A DNA stretch of 20,668 nt, taken from CAYILR01 sp964364175 (lineage in GTDB: Bacteria; Bdellovibrionota; UBA1018). Under the pieces are notes generated by a model that was given only the letters and a program-made list of their open reading frames with translations, was not told where the DNA came from and did not search any database. The DNA is taken from the NCBI GenBank assembly GCA_964364175.1, contig CAYILR010000056.1, forward strand, positions 1 through 20,668, in the 5' to 3' direction. This document shows positions 8,090 through 16,219 of this stretch, piece by piece; positions within the stretch are counted from its first letter, which is position 1; each line of letters starts with the position of its first letter. A program made the translations under genes and the position numbers.

Positions 8090-8935
8090 ATGAAGATCAA
8101 ATTCTCATTATTTTTGCTTTTTATCCTCTGCTCAGGCTGCACTCACATGTTCTACCAGCCTGACCAGCTGATGTATTATCCGCCTGAAGTCACTGGCTTT
8201 GATTACGAAAATATTTACTTTCATAGTCATGATCGATACCGACTCCACGCTTGGTTCTTTCCTTCCAAAACAAGGAAGCCTATTGGTACGATTGTTCAAT
8301 TCCATGGCAATGCTCAAAATCTCACCAGTCACTATCTCTCGCTCTCCTGGGTCGTTGACTATGGATACAATTTATTTATTTATGATTATCGCGGTTATGG
8401 TGAGTCCTTGGGAGAACCCACTCCAGAGACTGTCAATAAAGACGCTTTGGTAGCACTCGATCAGGCCTTAGAGCTTTCTGAAAAAACGGGAACAAAAAAT
8501 CTAATCGCCTATGGACAGAGTCTGGGTGGAGCAGTCTTGCTGCGCGCACTGGCGGATTCAAAAATCAATGAGCATATTTCACTTTTAGTTTTAGATTCGA
8601 CTTTTTTGTCTTACAAAACTGTAGCCAGACAAACCCTATCTCGTTTTGTGCTTACTTGGCCTCTCAGCCCACTCGGGTATCTTTTGATCTCGGACGAATT
8701 TGCGCCAGAGAAAACTCTAGCTTCAGTCAAACTTCCACTCCTGATCATCCATGACAAAGGCGATCGAGTGATTCGATACTCCAATGGAGAAGAAATTAAT
8801 CAGCACTACACAGGTCCAAAAGAATTTTGGAACATTGATCATGGAACCCACGTCGGTATTTTCTTCGTTGAAAAAGGAAAATACCGATCGGAGTTTATTA
8901 AGAAAATTTCCACTCTAAGCAAAAAATATAATTAA
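8090..8935 (+). CDS. Alpha/beta-hydrolase lipoprotein (ABHD13/Bem46-like)
   Basis: This 281-residue protein has lipobox CSGC with lipidated Cys17 and is anchored in the envelope. The alpha/beta-hydrolase fold is complete. The oxyanion strand motif FHGNAQN is followed by DYRGYGES. The nucleophile is Ser144 in GQSLGG, the acid Asp225 in HDKGDRVI, and the base His254 in DHGTHVG. It resembles the Bem46/ABHD13/YfhR group of serine hydrolases, which act on esters or thioesters of lipids. The exact substrate cannot be read from sequence. The start is 4 bases after the DUF4105 stop and has no visible ribosome-binding site, so translation is probably coupled to that gene. Its stop overlaps the stop of the convergent FecR-domain gene. 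Confidence 0.9.
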   Translation: MKIKFSLFLLFILCSGCTHMFYQPDQLMYYPPEVTGFDYENIYFHSHDRYRLHAWFFPSKTRKPIGTIVQFHGNAQNLTSHYLSLSWVVDYGYNLFIYDYRGYGESLGEPTPETVNKDALVALDQALELSEKTGTKNLIAYGQSLGGAVLLRALADSKINEHISLLVLDSTFLSYKTVARQTLSRFVLTWPLSPLGYLLISDEFAPEKTLASVKLPLLIIHDKGDRVIRYSNGEEINQHYTGPKEFWNIDHGTHVGIFFVEKGKYRSEFIKKISTLSKKYN

Positions 8936-9948
8936 TCTACTTTTTTGAAATAATGATCATAAGCACCGTTCTCTAAATCTTCGAGTTCGCTCATGTACGG
9001 CTTGCGTTTCTCTGGAGCACTCGGTGCAGTTACTGCGACTTTCTGAATAACCTTTTCGTTGAGAGCATCAGCAGAAGCAATGCCTTGCCTCTTCACTTCT
9101 TCATAGAGCTTAGGGTCCGTTTTTTGGATATCGCGCATCGTCGCTTCACCTGCTTTAGCTTCGAGCTTTTTCAACTGCTCTTCTTCCTTTACCGCGGCCT
9201 TAATCGTACTTTCAGCTTTGGCTGCTTCAGCCACTTTCTTGATTCCAGCAAGATCTTCCTGAGTCACTTTTCTGACTTCAACCGCCTGAACAGGGGCAGG
9301 CTCCACTTTCTTTGCAACTTCGCCCTTTTTCATTTCTTTCTTTTCTTCAACAGGGGGAGGCGCAGCGATGTCAGCGGTGTATCCTGCAGGAATTTTTGCA
9401 GCCTGAGCCTTGGAACCTTCCGGCTTTACCTCCACTTCACCCCTCAAAACAGCAATCTCTGTTCCTTTACTACCTCCATCTGCGATAAAAAAATCAGTTC
9501 CGCGGACACCCATCGTGGCAGATCGAGTTTTAATTTTCATTCCAGTTCGAGGTCCTCCCTTTTCGACTACTGCTCTTAATTTTCCATAGAGGAGATTGAT
9601 TTGAGGAGCACCTTTCGCCTTAGGCAAACTGACACGGTAGGCCGTTCCACTGCCGACTTGAAACTGATCGCCATTGTCGTAGACAACTTTGGCCGCAGAA
9701 CCTGGCGCTGTGCGAATAATGTTTCCATTGTCCAGCTTGTCCCCCGGCTTGGCGTCCTGCACTGAATAATACTCCCCTTCAAAGAGCGCATGGGGAGGCG
9801 GGCCTTGAACGCTTTTGCCCGGATGAGAGAATATTTTTACATCACGAGTCACGTTCGTCAAAGTTCCAACTTGTTCGCCCGACGCCCAAACTGCTGAAGT
9901 ACTGATCACACAACCCAGAACAAAAATAGATTTGACTCCCCAGCTCAT
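8932..9948 (-). CDS. Secreted FecR-domain protein with a charged Ala/Lys/Glu-rich tail
   Basis: This protein has a signal peptide ending near AVWA/SGE, a FecR-type domain (about residues 55-195) and a long low-complexity tail. The FecR part shows GDKLDNGNIIRTAPGS, VYDNGDQFQVGSGT, LLYGKLRAVV and TMGVRGTDFF, which are typical FecR strand repeats. The tail (about 200-320) is rich in Ala, Lys and Glu and probably forms helices. There is no N-terminal anti-sigma region, no inner-membrane anchor and no neighbouring sigma factor or TonB receptor. It is therefore likely a periplasmic structural or binding protein rather than an iron-citrate-type regulator. Two ATGs are possible. The one at 9948 is nine bases from GGGAG, while the one at 9954 is only three bases away, so I prefer 9948 (338 residues). 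Confidence 0.85.
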   Translation of the reverse strand: MSWGVKSIFVLGCVISTSAVWASGEQVGTLTNVTRDVKIFSHPGKSVQGPPPHALFEGEYYSVQDAKPGDKLDNGNIIRTAPGSAAKVVYDNGDQFQVGSGTAYRVSLPKAKGAPQINLLYGKLRAVVEKGGPRTGMKIKTRSATMGVRGTDFFIADGGSKGTEIAVLRGEVEVKPEGSKAQAAKIPAGYTADIAAPPPVEEKKEMKKGEVAKKVEPAPVQAVEVRKVTQEDLAGIKKVAEAAKAESTIKAAVKEEEQLKKLEAKAGEATMRDIQKTDPKLYEEVKRQGIASADALNEKVIQKVAVTAPSAPEKRKPYMSELEDLENGAYDHYFKKVD

Positions 9949-10085
9949 AGACATGTTCTCCCGTTCATTTTCTATATATTCTCAATATTCTCACAGTAGA
10001 TTTGGATTAAGTAAATCAAATTTCGAAAAAAAATAAATTTTCTCTATTGATCGCTTTCACAATTTCGATCAAAATTATTCTACCT

Positions 10086-10850
10086 ATGAAAAATCGCACA
10101 CCTCGTTGCCTAGTTGCTCCTCTCCTGATTTGCTCATTTCTCCCACTGTCGGCTTTTGCAGATTCTGGATCAAAATATGAGTATCCAGAACTCATGGTTA
10201 CGCCTAGGGCTAGCGAACGCGTGGAAATGGAAGCCAAAAAAGAATCAGATAGCGGCATGTTTTCGACACACCTCCCAATTCAGGTTTCGGGAGCATTCAC
10301 CATGACGAACGGGTTGCTCCTGATGATGGCTAAAAACGAGGGCCCGGTCAGTCTGGATCGAGAAGCTTCAAAAAAATATGCTGCACTCACAGGACTTGGA
10401 GTAGGCGCCGGTTGGTTGGCTACAACCATTTTGCTATCTCAATACTATAATCCTTATGGCTCTGCTAACAAGGAGCTCTCCGGCATGCCAAAAGGAAGTT
10501 CCCGCGAACAATTGGCGCGCGAGCGCATGGCTGAAGAATCCATTGATCGTGCTGCTGCCATTGGGCGCCGCTTGACCTGGCTTTCGGTCATCTCACAGGC
10601 AGGAACGTCTGCATATATGACGATCAACGCACCCAAAAGCTCGCTGGTTCAAATGACTTCCGCTGCATCGATTGTTGTCGCTCTAGCTCCTCTGATTTTC
10701 AAATACCGTTGGCAGAGAGTTGCTAACGAGCAAGAAGATTACAAAAAGAAAATTTATGGGCCTGTGGCCAGCCTAGGTTATTTCAACATTCCATCAGGAC
10801 CTCAGCAGACTTCTCTGCTTCCCGGTCTATTGGTTTCGTGGAGATATTAA
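10086..10850 (+). CDS. Membrane-associated protein of unknown function
   Basis: I do not recognise this 254-residue protein. It begins with a signal peptide (KNRTPRCLVAPLLICSF..., cleavage near AFA/DSG), which supports ATG 10086 over an earlier in-frame TTG at 10047. No Shine-Dalgarno sequence is seen. Hydrophobic stretches follow near residues 75-85, 107-127, 168-185 and 190-210, with a charged loop between (GSSREQLARERMAEESIDRA). The last residues (LLPGLLVSWRY) are strand-like and end in an aromatic residue. It could be an inner-membrane protein of three or four spans. The gene directly abuts the next one (TAAATG), so the two products are likely made together and may interact. Function unknown. 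Confidence 0.75.
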   Translation: MKNRTPRCLVAPLLICSFLPLSAFADSGSKYEYPELMVTPRASERVEMEAKKESDSGMFSTHLPIQVSGAFTMTNGLLLMMAKNEGPVSLDREASKKYAALTGLGVGAGWLATTILLSQYYNPYGSANKELSGMPKGSSREQLARERMAEESIDRAAAIGRRLTWLSVISQAGTSAYMTINAPKSSLVQMTSAASIVVALAPLIFKYRWQRVANEQEDYKKKIYGPVASLGYFNIPSGPQQTSLLPGLLVSWRY

Positions 10851-11672
10851 ATGTTTCTCCCTTTTTTACTCAGTTTATTGTTGAGCACTGCTCACGCTGC
10901 GAAGTCGGAACCTAGCTCAGAAAAGCTCCCACCTTGCTACTCCAGCAAGGAATTCATCACCGCATTGGAATTCCTGAGAAGCCAAAAGCAATTTGATCTG
11001 AGCGAAGAGCAATCTCGAAAAACCGCTGAGTCAGTTGCACAAAGCTGCCTGCAAAAAGGGGCTGATCGAGAAGGCACCGCAAAAAGATTCATTCGCATCA
11101 CCGAATTGCTGGTCAAAGCTGGATTGACTTCAAAAAATGCGATTGAAACTGCCCTTGAATTTTCTGCAAGAACAGATGCGGAAACCGAAGCGTTCATCAC
11201 GATTTTCCGATACGCTTTTTTGAAGGACTATCTGGACCTCGACATGTTTGCCTCAATGAATATGGCAAAAAGACTTTCCATGGACTTCAAAGGAAACACT
11301 AAAACTGCAGTTTCCGATTTTGAAAAAATCGTTAAATTCTGCGCGAGTGAAAAATATCTCGACCTCCCACGTCCTCAATGCGGCGAAACAGCAGCCCGCT
11401 TGGCAAAACTGGGGGAAAATGAACCCAGGGGAGTGGCAGAGGCCTGGATCTCTTCTTACGAATTCTTACGCTCTCAAAAAAAGGGGCCAGGATTAGCTAC
11501 AGTGAATGCGCTTGAGCTTTCCGAAGAACTTTTGAATAAATACGGAACCGTTGGACTGGACAATTTCTCCCATGCATTCCGCTACGCCATCAACAAAAAG
11601 GGCCTCGATATGAGTAACGACGAAGCTCTCAAGTTTGCCCGCAAAATGGCTGAATTGACCCAAACTCAGTAA
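10851..11672 (+). CDS. Secreted all-helical repeat protein, function unknown
   Basis: This 273-residue protein starts at the ATG immediately after the upstream stop, with GGAG at 10840-10843 seven bases before it. The signal peptide is MFLPFLLSLLLSTAHA/AK. The mature part is almost wholly helical and is built of six related units of 35-45 residues, beginning near F35, F80, F115, F157, W199 and F239. Each has an aromatic-led helix (for example ALEFLRSQK, IFRYAFLK, SYEFLRSQKK, AFRYAINKK), usually a GLD/YLDL-like turn, and a second Ala-rich helix (AxxxAxxLA). The pattern resembles TPR-like solenoids, which bind protein partners, but no standard repeat consensus fits. The protein is periplasmic by its signal peptide. 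No enzyme motif is visible. Its partner is probably the product of the abutting upstream gene. Confidence 0.8.
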   Translation: MFLPFLLSLLLSTAHAAKSEPSSEKLPPCYSSKEFITALEFLRSQKQFDLSEEQSRKTAESVAQSCLQKGADREGTAKRFIRITELLVKAGLTSKNAIETALEFSARTDAETEAFITIFRYAFLKDYLDLDMFASMNMAKRLSMDFKGNTKTAVSDFEKIVKFCASEKYLDLPRPQCGETAARLAKLGENEPRGVAEAWISSYEFLRSQKKGPGLATVNALELSEELLNKYGTVGLDNFSHAFRYAINKKGLDMSNDEALKFARKMAELTQTQ

Positions 11673-11689
11673 GCTAAAGGCCCGAAATT

Positions 11690-12337
11690 TTATTTAGAGT
11701 GACACTTCCCAGAAGCGATCTGGGATTTAAAATAATCTTGGCAGATATAGTGGCTGGTATCGCAATCTTGCGAATTACGTGCTTCGACAGTTTTTTCGTC
11801 GCATTCGTACTCCCCTCCAAAGTCCACAGCGACTTCGAAAGTTCCACGCAGGATTTCCTGATCTTTTTGCCAAAAATGGCGCTTCTTCTTCAGGATATAT
11901 TCAATGTAATTGGCTCCAAATTTCAAAAGAGGCCTTGGAAAGAGGGCTGTTTTGTTCCAAAGCTGAAACTCACTGGTGCTCAGCCCGCTGGAAGCATCAA
12001 ATCCATGCGCTTTGCTGCTTTTAGAACCATCCTCATGCTCCACAATCAGTTCCACTAAGTCGGCTTCTTGCGGCTTTACGCTAGAATCGCCATCCATCTG
12101 AAACAGCGAAGAGTTGGTCTGCTGAGAAGTACCTTTCTGCTGCAAAATATCCTGATGGCAAAAGTGAATCACATCTTTTTTGACATCTGTGATGGTATCT
12201 TCGCAGGTCACATAGAGATAACCTTTGCGTTCGATTCTTTCAAAAATAGCGCCTGCTTTGAAACCAGCATCTGCCCAAAGAAGCGATGAAAACAAAGTAA
12301 AAACAACCCCAAGATACAAGACTTTATTCAAAAACAT
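11690..12337 (-). CDS. Secreted cysteine-containing protein downstream of ntrX
   Basis: I do not recognise this 215-residue protein. The chosen ATG at 12337 gives the signal peptide MFLNKVLYLGVVFTLFSSLL, with cleavage near LWA/DAG. A GTG two codons earlier (12343) is an alternative, and neither has a clear ribosome-binding site. The mature protein has six cysteines, two in the first third (VTCED, HFCHQD) and four in the last 40 residues (YECDE, QDCDT, YICQD, GKCHS). Disulfide bonding in the periplasm is therefore likely. The start lies 33 bases after the ntrX stop on the same strand, so it may be the last gene of that operon or a direct target of it. It converges with the helical-repeat gene, 17 bases away. 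Confidence 0.75.
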   Translation of the reverse strand: MFLNKVLYLGVVFTLFSSLLWADAGFKAGAIFERIERKGYLYVTCEDTITDVKKDVIHFCHQDILQQKGTSQQTNSSLFQMDGDSSVKPQEADLVELIVEHEDGSKSSKAHGFDASSGLSTSEFQLWNKTALFPRPLLKFGANYIEYILKKKRHFWQKDQEILRGTFEVAVDFGGEYECDEKTVEARNSQDCDTSHYICQDYFKSQIASGKCHSK

Positions 12338-12370
12338 ATCCACGGCTTATATCAAATATGTTTAATAAAA

Positions 12371-13771
12371 TCAAGTCGTTTCAATACCGTAAGATTTGAT
12401 TTTTCGGTGCAAATGGCTACGTTCCAATCCCAACGCAGCCGCAGTTTTGGACACATTCCAGTCGTTTTCCTTAAGGGTTTTCAGGATAAACTCCTTCTCA
12501 AACTCGGTGCGAGCATCCTTGAGATTTTTTGAGCCAATCCCCGCTAGTGACGTCGATGACACCCCATTTTGCTGTTGCGTAGGCACCCAGCCCATCGCAT
12601 CCGACTCTAAATGGCTTAATAAGTCCGCCGCTTGAATAGGAGTCCCCTCCTGGGCCTCACTAGTCAAAATCACCAGACGCTCCATGAGATTTCTCAACTC
12701 ACGCACATTTCCCGGCCAGGGATAATCCACCAGCAACTGCATCGCCTCATCGGTGACAGGACGAGGCATGCGCCCGTGAATCCCACAAAACTCTTTGAGA
12801 AAATGATTTACCACCAGGGGAATATCTTCCTTCCGTTCTCGAAGGGGTTGAACCTGAAATGGGATGACATTGAGTCGATAGAACAAGTCTTCCCGAAAAT
12901 TCCCTTTTTGGATCTCTGTTTTCAAATCTTTGTTGGTAGCAGCAACCACTCGCACGTCGACCGCGATCGTGGTGCTACCCCCCACTCGCTCAAATTTCTG
13001 TTCCTGCAGAATCCGCAATATTTTGGCTTGGGTTTTGAGCGACATGTCTCCAATTTCGTCCAGGAACAAAGTTCCACAGTGAGCCAAGTCAAATTTTCCT
13101 CGTCTCAGCTGCGTAGCTCCAGTAAAAGAACCCTTTTCATGTCCAAACAATTCACTTTCAATCAGCTCTTCTGGAATTGCTGCGCAGTTGACCTCAACAA
13201 AGGGTTTATTGAATCGCGATGACAGCGCATGAATATGGTGAGCAATCAGTTCTTTTCCTGTTCCATTTTCACCCGTAATTAAAACAGATCCCGTTGTGGG
13301 GGCCACTCGTCGAATCAAATCCTGGATTTGCTTCATCGCTTCGCTTTGGCCAATGAGTTTGCGATCTCTCTGAATTTGCTTGCGGAGCGCCTGATTCTCG
13401 CGTGCCAGATCCTGAATATTGGATGCGTTCTGAATCAGCAGCAGAATTTTTTCGAGTGAGAGCGGCTTCTCCACAAAATCAAACGCTCCCAGTTTTGTCG
13501 CCTTCACCGCAGTCTCAATGTTTCCGTGGCCTGACATAATAATGACTGCCTGGTCTGCCCACTCCGCACGAATCTGTTTCAGTGCCTCAAGCCCATCCAT
13601 GCCAGGCATCCAGATGTCCAAGAGCACGACGTCCGGTCGTGCAGCACGAATTGCTTCGATGCCATCTTGCCCGGAAGCCGCCGTTTGCACACCGAATCCC
13701 TCATCCTGCAGCGCCTGGCTCAATGTTCTGCGGATCGACTCCTCGTCATCCACAATTAGAATCGACTTCAC
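12371..13771 (-). CDS. ntrX: NtrX-type sigma54-dependent response regulator
   Basis: This 466-residue protein is the transcription factor of a two-component system. The receiver domain (1-118) has acidic residues D8-D9, the phosphoacceptor D52 in LLDIWMPGMDG and K102 in VEKP. The AAA+ domain (about 140-370) has Walker A GENGTGKE (G167-K173), Walker B LFLDEIGD (D238-E239) and the sigma54-contacting loop as GSFTGA (214-219) rather than GAFTGA. The C-terminus is a Fis-type helix-turn-helix ending in SKTAAALGLERSHLHRKIK, which is close to the NtrX end and separates it from NtrC. The GTG start overlaps the ntrY stop (GTGA), so translation is coupled to its sensor. In other proteobacteria NtrX controls nitrogen, redox or envelope genes. 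Its targets here are unknown. Confidence 0.9.
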   Translation of the reverse strand: MKSILIVDDEESIRRTLSQALQDEGFGVQTAASGQDGIEAIRAARPDVVLLDIWMPGMDGLEALKQIRAEWADQAVIIMSGHGNIETAVKATKLGAFDFVEKPLSLEKILLLIQNASNIQDLARENQALRKQIQRDRKLIGQSEAMKQIQDLIRRVAPTTGSVLITGENGTGKELIAHHIHALSSRFNKPFVEVNCAAIPEELIESELFGHEKGSFTGATQLRRGKFDLAHCGTLFLDEIGDMSLKTQAKILRILQEQKFERVGGSTTIAVDVRVVAATNKDLKTEIQKGNFREDLFYRLNVIPFQVQPLRERKEDIPLVVNHFLKEFCGIHGRMPRPVTDEAMQLLVDYPWPGNVRELRNLMERLVILTSEAQEGTPIQAADLLSHLESDAMGWVPTQQQNGVSSTSLAGIGSKNLKDARTEFEKEFILKTLKENDWNVSKTAAALGLERSHLHRKIKSYGIETT

Positions 13772-16008
13772 AACGTCTCCTTCGTTGGCAACTCAATCAA
13801 AAATCGAGTTCCCTCACCCAGTGTTGAGTATACTCTGATAAATCCACCATGGTCATTAATGATCCGCTTTGCAATGGCTAGTCCTAATCCTGTTCCGTGC
13901 ACTTTAGTAGAAAAATCGGGCTCGAACACACGAGTCCGAACCTCCTCACTCATTCCCACACCATTATCCTGGATGGAGGCGACAGCCATTTGAAGTCTTT
14001 CGTGGAAATGCGTCTCCACATCGATTTTCTTGGGGCGACCGATCGGCACTCCTACAAAGGCAGCTACAGCATTATCCAGCAGATTTGTGAAAACACGCTT
14101 CATTTGGTCCCGATCAAAAGCAAAAGCTGACAATTTATTCTCAGGTTTGAAGAAGAACATAATTTCTGGGTGCGCTTGCCGGTACAAGGCCATGACTTCT
14201 CCCAAAACCTCATTCAGATCGCTAGGCGAAAGATTGACCTCAGGCAGACGGGCGAAATTAGAAAATTCATTCACCATTTCTTTCATTTCGTCTGAATATT
14301 TAATAATGGTTTCAGTGCATTCCTTGACGAGCTCTCCCTCTTTGCCTCGGAGCCCCCCCAGTTTCCTTTGCAAACGCTGAGCTGAAAGCTTGATCGGGGT
14401 CAGAGGATTCTTGATTTCGTGAGCAATCCTCTTAGCCACTTCTCGCCACGCCATTTCTCTCTGAGCTTTGATTAAATGAGAGATATCATCCACCACTACC
14501 ACCGCTCCCCAAGTCTGGTGCGAATCGATGTCCACCAAAGGGGTCACAATCGCAGCAACGCTTTTGTCCTCTTTCGAAAGCCGGAATACTTCGGGTCCGC
14601 GGGATTCGACGCCTGACAGCTCTCGCTTCAAAACTTCCACCAGCTCGTCAGCAACCCCTGCAAAACTTTCTTCGTAATTTTTTCCAGTCACTTTCACCGG
14701 ATCCAACTCCAAAATCCGCGCTGCGGCTTGATTAAATGTCAAAATATCGCCAGAACGATCCACCACGACCACGCCTGTTCCCACATTGGCGAGAATCGCC
14801 TCGAGCTGCACTTTTCTTTTCTCCACATCCTGTGTGGCCTCGGTCAATCGAGCGCGATTGTCGCGCAGATCCTGGGTCATCCGGTTGAAGGAATCGATCA
14901 GAACGGCGATTTCATCTTTTCCACCTGACGTAATCACTACGTCCAAGTTTCCTGATCCTACTTCCTTTGCTCCTTGCACCAGTCGCTCAACAGGCACTGT
15001 CAGCTCTCTCGCCATATAGAGTCCCAGCCAAATCGCGACGAAAATCAAAACCAGCGTGATCATCACTAAAATAATAAAATATGTATTTTTAATGGGATAT
15101 TTTAGTGGATTGGTTTCGCGATAATCATCAAAAACGCTGGCAATCTCATCCACTTTGTTGACTAGGCTCACGGAAATAAACGAATTCACTGCAACTACGC
15201 CGCGGATTTTCCGCTCCACGCCTGCGAAAGTCCTAACCGCAGCGCGCACTGGATAGAGACACCGAATCAAATCTCCATTGCCGACGTGCTGGATTACAGA
15301 AACCGGCTCGCCCTGAAACGCCTGGATCAATAAATCGAGAGCAAAGCGCGGATGCTCGTCATAAAATTCAGAACGATTGGGTTTTTGCAGCAAAACACGC
15401 TCTTCAGTCGGATCTGGGTAAAATTCCACCCCGTCCAGAGCCAAAAGCGTCCTCTGATCTTCAAGATAGGATGGCATCCAGCCAGGAATCGCTTCATCAT
15501 CGACAGAAATCCTTTTGGCAATCCCCTGCGCTAGATGCTCTGCAAAGTGCATGGCGTTTTGATCTGCGGATTTGTAGAAGCTTCGGGTGATATCCAGCGA
15601 AGCCTGAAGTGTGTTTTGGATTTTCAACGAAAACCACTTATCGAAGCTAGAATTGATGTACAGAGCGGAAATCACGAAAAGTACGAGCGTCGGCACCGTC
15701 GAAAAAGTCAAAAAGGCGATCACCAGCTTAGTTTTGAGCTTGGCGCCGAGGACATTTCTTCTTCTCTCGAGCATGAGCTTGCTGAGATTGCGAAAAACCA
15801 ACCACACCAGCGCAATGAGGATGACAATGTTGATGTTGAGCAGCCCGAAGAAGAAAATTGAGTTCACGAATGGAAGTGAATTCGAAACTTTCGTCAAACT
15901 CAGCTCTGCAAACGTCAGTGCAGCGAAAAGTAGAGAAAGAATGGCGACGAAAATCCATTCACGCCTTCGTTTTCGTTTTTCAACAGGTGTTAAATCGTAC
16001 TCAGACAT
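13768..16008 (-). CDS. ntrY: NtrY-type membrane sensor histidine kinase
   Basis: This 746-residue kinase phosphorylates the adjacent NtrX. The ATG at 16008 follows GGAGAAAG; a TTG four codons earlier is less likely. Three hydrophobic segments lie in the first 120 residues. A periplasmic sensor region (about 125-305) follows, then a fourth membrane span (about 309-335). Next come HAMP (ELTVPVERLVQGAKEVGSGN), a PAS domain (about 398-510, with ANVGTGVVVVDRSGDIL), the HisKA domain with the phosphorylated His530 in HEIKNPLTPIKLSAQRL, and the HATPase domain with DNAVAAF, DNGVGM and GTGLGLAIAKRI. All catalytic boxes are intact. This order is the classical NtrY layout. The gene starts 111 bases from the divergent ATKKK microprotein gene, so the two share a promoter region. 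Confidence 0.92.
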   Translation of the reverse strand: MSEYDLTPVEKRKRRREWIFVAILSLLFAALTFAELSLTKVSNSLPFVNSIFFFGLLNINIVILIALVWLVFRNLSKLMLERRRNVLGAKLKTKLVIAFLTFSTVPTLVLFVISALYINSSFDKWFSLKIQNTLQASLDITRSFYKSADQNAMHFAEHLAQGIAKRISVDDEAIPGWMPSYLEDQRTLLALDGVEFYPDPTEERVLLQKPNRSEFYDEHPRFALDLLIQAFQGEPVSVIQHVGNGDLIRCLYPVRAAVRTFAGVERKIRGVVAVNSFISVSLVNKVDEIASVFDDYRETNPLKYPIKNTYFIILVMITLVLIFVAIWLGLYMARELTVPVERLVQGAKEVGSGNLDVVITSGGKDEIAVLIDSFNRMTQDLRDNRARLTEATQDVEKRKVQLEAILANVGTGVVVVDRSGDILTFNQAAARILELDPVKVTGKNYEESFAGVADELVEVLKRELSGVESRGPEVFRLSKEDKSVAAIVTPLVDIDSHQTWGAVVVVDDISHLIKAQREMAWREVAKRIAHEIKNPLTPIKLSAQRLQRKLGGLRGKEGELVKECTETIIKYSDEMKEMVNEFSNFARLPEVNLSPSDLNEVLGEVMALYRQAHPEIMFFFKPENKLSAFAFDRDQMKRVFTNLLDNAVAAFVGVPIGRPKKIDVETHFHERLQMAVASIQDNGVGMSEEVRTRVFEPDFSTKVHGTGLGLAIAKRIINDHGGFIRVYSTLGEGTRFLIELPTKETL

Positions 16009-16105
16009 CTTTCTCCACAAAATTTCTTAAAACATTTCTTGATCTCAAGCAAATTCGAGTTCAGTATCAATGGTAGCAGTACTGGGCGTTTTAAAACCCA
16101 TAACC

Positions 16106-16110
16106 GGAGG
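16106..16110 (+). promoter_or_regulatory. Strong Shine-Dalgarno site of the ATKKK microprotein
   Basis: GGAGG is followed by nine bases and then ATG 16120. This is a consensus site at usable spacing, among the clearest in the window, and it fixes the start of the 24-residue gene. The same frame stays open upstream and could begin at TTG 16039 (51 residues), but nothing supports that start. Confidence 0.75.
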
Positions 16111-16119
16111 AAGAAAAAA

Positions 16120-16194
16120 ATGGCTACGAAGAAAAAAGCTACGAAGAAAAAAGCAACCAAGAAAAAAGCTACTAAAAAAAAAGCTCGTAAGTAG
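16120..16194 (+). CDS. 24-residue histone H1-tail-like microprotein, (ATKKK)4-ARK
   Basis: The peptide is Met, four perfect ATKKK units, then Ala-Arg-Lys: 13 lysines and one arginine with no acidic residue. Three things argue that it is translated: the GGAGG site nine bases upstream, a strong terminator 25 bases after the stop, and the repeat units themselves. The four 15-base units differ at four positions (GCT/GCA, ACG/ACC, ACG/ACT, AAG/AAA), all third codon bases and all synonymous. Lys/Ala/Thr-rich repeats of this kind form the DNA-binding tails of bacterial H1-like proteins (chlamydial Hc1/Hc2, Bordetella BpH1), usually attached to longer chains. Here the tail stands alone. Binding to DNA, RNA or polyphosphate by charge is the likely role (inference). 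It is divergent from ntrY and convergent with pyrD. Confidence 0.75.
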   Translation: MATKKKATKKKATKKKATKKKARK

Positions 16195-16219
16195 TCTTGG
16201 TCGTTTTCGACAAATCGAG

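Noticed and set aside
9085..9579. Plus-strand frame of 164 codons opposite the FecR-domain gene
   Set aside because: Its Phe/Ser/Leu-rich product mirrors the Lys/Glu/Ala-rich tail on the other strand; it is a shadow.
16123..16182. Four 15-base tandem repeats as a possible CRISPR or minisatellite
   Set aside because: There are no spacers, and all differences are at third codon positions, so they are codons of the ATKKK microprotein.
16039..16194. Longer version of the microprotein from TTG 16039 (51 residues)
   Set aside because: The frame is open but there is no ribosome-binding site, and the added part resembles no domain; the GGAGG site points to ATG 16120.
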